NCBI GenBank assembly: GCA_033239525.1
Contig: BSYO01000033.1
Coordinates: forward strand, 8,981,501 to 9,045,500
Direction: 5' to 3'
Length of the DNA stretch: 64,000 bases
Source: Nepenthes gracilis
Taxonomy: Eukaryota; Streptophyta; Magnoliopsida; Caryophyllales; Nepenthaceae
Shown here: positions 58,572 to 64,000 of the stretch, one piece after another
Layout of the letters: each line of letters opens with the position of its first letter
Numbering within the stretch: position 1 is the stretch's first letter
Notes under the pieces: generated by a model
The model's input: only the letters and a program-made list of their open reading frames with translations
Told to the model about the DNA's origin: nothing
Databases searched by the model: none
Position numbers and translations under genes: made by a program

Positions 58572-58577
58572 TCAAAT

Positions 58578-58589
58578 TTGGTATCAAAG
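58578..58589 (+). promoter_or_regulatory. PBS (initiator Met tRNA)
   Basis: TTGGTATCAAAG six bases after the LTR, one change from TTGGTATCAGAG. Confidence 0.8.
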
Positions 58590-58920
58590 ACTAAATTCCT
58601 ACCTAGCAACCGGCAATATTACCAAGTCCACCAACTCTACTGTCCTACTATTCATTGTCCAACTGGTAACATTCTTCCCGTGCAACCAGCAATATCACCA
58701 ACTATGTTGACCCACCGTCTCATACCGTCGTATCTAGTTTGCATTTTTTTCCAGGAGACGACATATCTTCTATTTTTTTTTTCCCGTTATTTTGAAAAAA
58801 AAATTTGTCTTTGTAAGAAAGAAAGAGAGATTATTGACAAAAAAAAAGAAAGAAAGTGTGAGAGATTATGAAAAAAAAAAACGAGTGTGAAAAAAAAAGA
58901 ATAAAAGAAAAAAAATAACT

Positions 58921-59160
58921 CAAAAGGGTCGAGAGAAACGAAGTAGAAGCCACCGCCGATGAAGTAGTAGCAGTCAGCACCACCGCACCAGCAGGAGAAA
59001 GAACCTGTCGCCACCGAAACCGTTCTCTACATTGCCCAAATCAAAAGGGTCGAGAGACATAAAGAAGCAGTCACAGCCAACGAAACCGTAACAGTCGGTG
59101 CCGCTGCAACGGGAGGAAGAACCCGTCGCCACCAAAACCATTCTCCACGTCGCCACTAAC
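58921..59160 (+). repeat. Two-copy 121-bp tandem repeat in the leader
   Basis: caaaagggtcgagaga begins at 58921 and again at 59042. Both units share 'gtcgccacc.aaacc.ttct'. Repetitive frames on both strands (for example 58787-59156 minus) are a by-product and are not called. Confidence 0.8.
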
Positions 59161-60240
59161 CGTCAAGACCACCACATCCTAAGTCACCGCCAAGCCAAAT
59201 CAAGCGCCAAATAACATCCAAACCACCTTAAGACCTTAATTGACCATTCACCCAAAACCCAAGTTAACCCTTCACTTGAAAGCCCAGCACCCAAGTTCCA
59301 CCACCGCCAATTAAATCAAGCCCTAAACTGGCTGCCCACGCCATAGCCCAATTGAATCCTAGCAGCCACCTTTCTGCAAAAAAAAAAAAAAAAAAAAAAA
59401 AAAAGGAATTTGAGATCTCAAAGAGAGAGAAATCACTAATCGGGATGTGCTGATTCCTCGTTTTAATCTTCTTTATCTTCATCTTCATCTTCTTCGTTTT
59501 CGTTGCCGTCTTCTTTGTCAATATTTTTATCTTCATTTTCGTTGTCACTTTCATTGTCATTGCCGTTGTTGTCATGTAACCGAGCAAGTGTCACCATTGC
59601 TGCCTGAGCATCCGCGACTCTGCTCTCTGTTTGTGTGGGCTTTGAAGCCCAAGTGAGATTAAAACAAAACAGAAAAGCAAAAACAGCAAAGCAAGAAAGA
59701 AAAACAAAAGAAAAAAACAGAACAAAAAAAGATAAAAAGAGAGAAAAAAGGGGAAAAAACAGAAAAAAAGAAAGAAATAGAAAAGAGAGAGAGAGAAAGA
59801 AAAAAGGAGCACTAGACTGAACTGCTCTCATACAAGCAGTTTAGATTATCTTTTATATTTAGGTGCGTTCGTTTCATTTTATTTTAAGTAGCATATTTTT
59901 GCTTATCTTTAATAGTATTTAATTTTATCTGTGTATGTCATTTACAAAAAAAGAAAAAAAGACCACACACAAACATTCATCCCTTTCACATTCTACTAAC
60001 TTTATAGTGGGTACAATTGTATTATAATTGATTTTTACTTTATTATTTTAATAGATTATCAATATTTGCTTGTATGATTTGAACCATGCGAAATCTCACA
60101 AAAAAAAAAAAAAACAAATTTATATTGGCTTGGATTGCCTTAATTGTTTATTGATATCAATATCGTTAGTTGTATTGGTATTGCATACACTTGCAAAGTG
60201 GTCGCATTATTTCCTATAATACTTCTGACTTAATCATGGA
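59161..60240 (+). other. Untranslated leader with poly-A and purine-rich tracts
   Basis: Poly-A of about 28 at 59377-59404, a strongly purine-rich tract at 59650-59815 and T-rich sequence to 60200. No convincing coding frame. Lys/Glu- or Phe/Leu-rich frames here are compositional. Confidence 0.6.
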
Positions 60241-61230
60241 CTCTAGTCAATTTGAAATTCTAAATTAGCAGTTAGCCCAATTAGCTTCCAATTAACAATA
60301 ATTGCAAAATCACATAATTGCCATTCAAAATTACTTGGCCATTACTCGTCAGACAAATTTAGTTTTCGTAAATCGAGTTGCTACTTTAGAATAGGGTCTC
60401 ACTCATCGGATACTGACAACTCTTACGCATCTCATAATAAGACTCACTGATGAAGACAAGACAGTCAAGCCCCTCACAGATGCGATTATAGGCCCCAACA
60501 CTATCATCAAGAGTGGGACCCGGATGACCATATCCTTAAAAATATCAAATTGGATGCCCCTACTTTTGACAGCTATTTGGACTCTTGAGTTTCCACTCAA
60601 TGGGTTTGGGATATAGATCGTTTTTTTGAATAGTATGACATATTAGAAGATGGGAGAGTTTAGTTTACTAGCCTCAAATTGATTGGAAATGCTCAATTAT
60701 TTTGGAAAAGTGTTGAGGACCTCCTTATTAGGCGTCAGGCAACCCCTGTCAGGAGTTGGATTGAAATGCAACATCATTTTAAAAATACTTACCCCGCTTA
60801 TACAGTAGTAATTTGCTACATCAAAGGGATGTCTTTCGACAGGGTAATCAATTTGTAACTGAGTATGTGACTTAATTCGATAATTTTGGGATGAAATGTC
60901 ACATCATTGAGGATGATGCCATAACGCTAAGTAGGTTCCAGTAAGGATTACATGAGGACCTTAGGAGAGAACTTGTCATCCATGGAGTTATCCCCTTAGA
61001 GCATGCGTACAATTTGGTTCGAGACTTCGAGTTAGTTACCAAAACATTGTGTCATCAATCAACATCATATGCTCTTCCTAACTCTAAGTTTGTCCTAGGA
61101 CCTCCTCTATTCACAAATTTCCCTGCAAGGGTAGCCTAAGGACAGAGCCTTGAAAATCCTAGAAGAACTCAGTTATAGTACTTCAATTGTAAGGGTTTTG
61201 GACACATTTCTTCTAAATATCCAAGTAAAA
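60240..61230 (+). pseudogene. Gag of the CRM/Reina-like element
   Basis: Broken by stops and frame changes. Recognisable parts are LKLIGNAQLFWKSVEDLL, VRSWIEMQHHFKN (60665-60790) and a zinc-knuckle relic YFNCKGFGHISSKYPSK (61170-61225), in which the first and last Cys of CCHC are Tyr. Confidence 0.7.
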
Positions 61231-61479
61231 TCTTATTTATTGACGTGCAAGATGGAATAAATGAGGAATCCTTTGAAAAACAAGTATATAAGCCCAAGTT
61301 AGAGAAGTTTGATGATTTAAATGGTAATGACAATGACATATTTGTGGGCTACATCAAAACTAATTCTGCCAACCTAGGCTCCCATTCTTTCCCCCTGATA
61401 CGCCATTTCTAAGCATTGTACGATGCACCTTAATGCAATCTAAAGTGGCTGAAGACTAGCGTCGTCATGCCATCTTTTA

Positions 61480-62010
61480 TACTCATATCAAAATGAATGA
61501 GAAGGCTTATAAGATTATCGTGGATAGTGGTAGTTGTATCAATATGGTCTCAGCTCATACTATTTCTCATTTGGATTGAAAGCTGTCCTACACCCTAATC
61601 CATGTAGCGTTTCGTGGATTGATACGTCTTCTATAGCCGTTAAAGAATGCTGTCTTATACCCATTCATTTCTTAGAATATAAAAATCATATTTGATGTGA
61701 CGTTATATTAATAGATGTGGGCCATGTCATTCTCGGGCGCCATTGGCTATACGACTTATATGTGACTATCCAAGGTCGTCTTAATTCTTGCTTCTTTGTT
61801 CACAAGGGAAAGAAAATTCACCTTTACCCTTTACCCCCAAAATCGATGACTTCCAATAAAGAAAGAATTGTGGTAGTGACAAAAGGATTACATATCATTA
61901 GTCTTACGACATTTGAATGGGCACCTATCAGCGAGTTTATTGTGTTTACTGTTATCGTTCTCGAAGTCCTTCTGAACTCTTCTATACCAATTCCTAATGA
62001 GGCCCATTAA
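61480..62010 (+). pseudogene. Protease and linker of the CRM/Reina-like element
   Basis: YKIIVDSGSCINMVSAHTIS keeps the D-S-G active-site triad. Downstream, VGHVILGRHWLYDLYVTIQG matches the protease C-terminus. The frame 61717-62010 is open and continues into the linker before RT. Confidence 0.75.
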
Positions 62011-62149
62011 CTTCTTCAAAACTTTCAAGATGCCTTTCCCGAGGCATCTTGGGATATTCAACATGCTATTGATTTAATTTCGGATGCATCTCTCCCAAAC
62101 CTCCCTCATTTTATGATGAATCCTACTAAGCATGCCAAAGAATAAGTTG

Positions 62150-62780
62150 AGGAACTCCTTTGCAAAGGATTTGTTTGAGAAAGTTTGAGTTCATTTGCGG
62201 TACCTACACTTTTAACACCTAAGAAGTGTATGGATAGTAGATCATGGCAGATGTGTATGGATAGTAGAGCAGTCAATAAAATCACCATGAAATATCGTTT
62301 TTTTATCCCTAGACTTGACGGCATGTTAGATATGATGGTTGGTGCCATAATCCTTTTCAAAATAGATTTAAAGAGTGGTTATCGCCAAATCAGAATTTGT
62401 CTGGGGGATGAGTAGAAAATAACTTTCAAGACAAAGGACGGCCTTTATGAGTGGTTAGTTATGCCTTTTGGACTATTTAATATACCAAGTACTTTTATGA
62501 GGGTCATGACCCAAGCTTTACAACCTTTTATGGGCTAGTTTCTAGTGGTTTATTTTGATGACATCCTTATTTATAGTAAGAACAATGTACAATATTTAGA
62601 TCATCTCACATATATTTGCCTCACTTTTAGAAAAAAAAAGCTTGTTTGCTAATATTAAGAAGTGTTCCTTTTTGGGTAAAGTAACTTTCCTGGGCTTTGT
62701 TGTCTCTTTTGCTGGTGTTTGTTCTTACCCTACAAAGGTCCAAGCAATCATAAATTAGCCTGAACCCAAATTTGTCCATG
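62150..62780 (+). pseudogene. Reverse transcriptase of the CRM/Reina-like element
   Basis: [64 protein letters not shown] and the intact catalytic YFDDILIYSK (62552-62582). A duplicated word at 62226-62269 replaces the normal start of the CMDSR block. Stops interrupt the frame. Confidence 0.85.
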
Positions 62781-62929
62781 GAGTTTGTAGTTTTCACAAC
62801 TTAGCCACTTTTTTTCACCCGTTAATCGAGGGATTTAGTATAAATATGGCTTCTCTCAGTGAGTGCATGAAGAAGGGTGAATTTACTTAGTCTCCTGATG
62901 TTGCCAAAGTTTTCGAAATTATGAAAGAG

Positions 62930-63345
62930 AGGATGATAATGACCCCCGTTGTGCGACTCCCTGATTTTTCCAAAGTATTTGAAGTAGAATGTTATGCCTC
63001 AGGTGTAGGATTAGGAGGAATTCTTAGTCAAGAACGCCATCCATACACCTACTTTAGTAAAAATTTAAATGATGCAAAATTATGATACTCTACTTATGAT
63101 AAGGAGTTGTATGCCGTTGTACAGGCCTTATGTTATTGGCGCCATTACTTATTAACTCTGGAGTTTGTCCTCTATCCTGACCATTAAACTCTTCAATTTA
63201 TTTGCTCCTAGAAAAAATTAAATTATAGGCATGGTTGGTAGATTGAATATTTACAAGCCTATTCTTTTGTCCATTCTTTTGTCTTGAAATATAAGGGAGT
63301 TGAGAATCAAGAGGCCAATGCCTTGAGTCATGTCTATCTTTGTTA
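62930..63345 (+). pseudogene. RNase H of the CRM/Reina-like element
   Basis: VECYASGVGLGGILSQE (the first catalytic Asp of 'DASG' is Tyr), [31 protein letters not shown] and KGVENQEANALSH near the end, corresponding to the usual KG..N..ADALSR. Confidence 0.8.
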
Positions 63346-63499
63346 TCTACTGTTCAAGTTAAGATTGTTGGTTTTAAAAGATTTAAAGAAGAGTATAAGT
63401 CCTGCCCTGATTTTAGCAAAATCTTCATAACTTTACAATGTGCGCACTCAAATACTACGGAAGGTTTTCGTATTTAGGATGGGTACTTATTCCGGGTTA

Positions 63500-64000
63500 A
63501 TAAATTCTGTATCTCTAAAACATTTGTCGGAGAACTCATAGTCTGGGAGGTTCATACTGGAGGCCTATCCGGTCATTTTGGGCATGATAAAATAATAGAG
63601 GAGGTTGAGCGGCAATTTTTCTGGCCTAGTTTAAAGAAAGATGTGGTCAAGATCGTTAGTATTTGTTGAACCTGCCAGCTACCAAAATATAAAAAGCAAA
63701 ACACTGGCCTTTATATCCCTCTATCTGTACCTGATGATCCCTGGTAGGATATAAATATGGACTTTGTGTTAGGGTTTTCATGTACCTCTAGGCAATATGA
63801 TTCCATTTTTGTTGTTGTGGACCGTTTTTCCAAAATGATCCACTTCATTCTGTGTAGTAAAACTGCTGATATTTTTCGAATTGCTCGACTTTACTTTATT
63901 GTGATTGTCAAATTATATAGTTTTCCTATGACTATTGTTTTTATAAGGACGTTCGTTTTACCAATCACTTTTGGAGGATTCTATGGCACATGTTTGGTAC
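63500..64000 (+). pseudogene. Integrase N-terminal half of the CRM/Reina-like element (cut by window end)
   Basis: Zinc finger HTGGLSGHFGH...C-TCQ (a stop lies between the cysteines), KIIEEVERQFFWPSLKKDVV, then core phrases INMDFVLGF (first catalytic Asp present) and IFVVVDRFSKMIHFI. A frameshift near 63945 leads into TNHFWRILWHMFGT. The second Asp and Glu are past or at the edge. Confidence 0.82.

Larger units (their letters stand above)
58171..64000 (+). mobile_element. CRM/Reina-like Ty3/gypsy element, 5' part (runs off the window)
   Basis: A 401-bp 5' LTR, PBS, long leader, then gag, protease, RT, RNase H and integrase in gypsy order up to the window end. RT phrases ([25 protein letters not shown]) are those of CRM and Reina chromoviruses. 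The element interrupts the integrase C-terminus of the older gypsy element. Stops and frameshifts occur in every domain. Confidence 0.88.

Noticed and set aside
58456..58871. 84- and 137-codon frames at the LTR end
   Set aside because: Produced by the pyrimidine-rich U5 and A-rich leader; they run across the PBS.
59264..59831. 107- and 122-codon minus-strand frames rich in Phe, Lys, Glu and Asp
   Set aside because: Low-complexity leader sequence; no conserved domain.
1..64000. tRNA, rRNA, CRISPR array or bacterial contamination
   Set aside because: No cloverleaf with A/B boxes, no rRNA core sequence and no regularly spaced identical repeats were seen; all recognised genes are plant nuclear.

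Overview
The window is nuclear DNA from a flowering plant. The evidence is two spliced plant genes with GT-AG introns, an AT-rich background with many GA/TG/poly-A microsatellites, and several families of plant LTR retrotransposons, most of them old and nested. I cannot name the species. No rRNA, tRNA, CRISPR or prokaryotic feature is visible.

Layout. 1-6760: gene-free, with a purine-rich tract, a three-copy 95-bp tandem repeat and other decayed repeats. 6761-8885 (minus): seven exons of importin alpha (IBB domain plus the first ARM repeats); the C-terminal exons are not in the window. 9717-22602 (minus): a nearly complete but dead Ty3/gypsy element of the Tat lineage with both LTRs, imperfect target-site duplication, PBS, gag, protease, RT, RNase H, a second RNase H and integrase, plus duplicated ORF modules on the opposite strand. 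22603-26014: AT-rich, no gene. 26015-36200 (plus): chromovirus-type gypsy remains arranged as internal end, LTR, internal start. They are split at the protease active site by a 6.2-kb Copia-like non-autonomous element (28979-35209, minus) with a perfect 5-bp target-site duplication. 36500-45989 (minus): a second, shorter Tat-lineage element lacking most of gag and protease. 46674-53632 (plus): two exons of a chloroplast protein of the MRL7/SVR4 family, separated by a 6-kb intron carrying Copia-type LTR copies; its last exon(s) are not in the window. 55200-58170 (plus): an eroded gypsy element, interrupted by a younger CRM/Reina-like gypsy element (58171 to beyond 64000, plus).

The two host genes look intact at their 5' ends, and both lose their 3' parts to repeat-filled sequence. 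Either very long introns continue outside the window or the genes are truncated. The most unusual structure is in the Tat elements. The plus strand (antisense to gag-pol) carries repeated modules, each with a TATA-like box (CTATTTAAA in three modules, CTATAAA in two), a putative coding region and in several cases AATAAA. In the first element these modules form a tandem series, suggesting up to three antisense transcription units in one retrotransposon.
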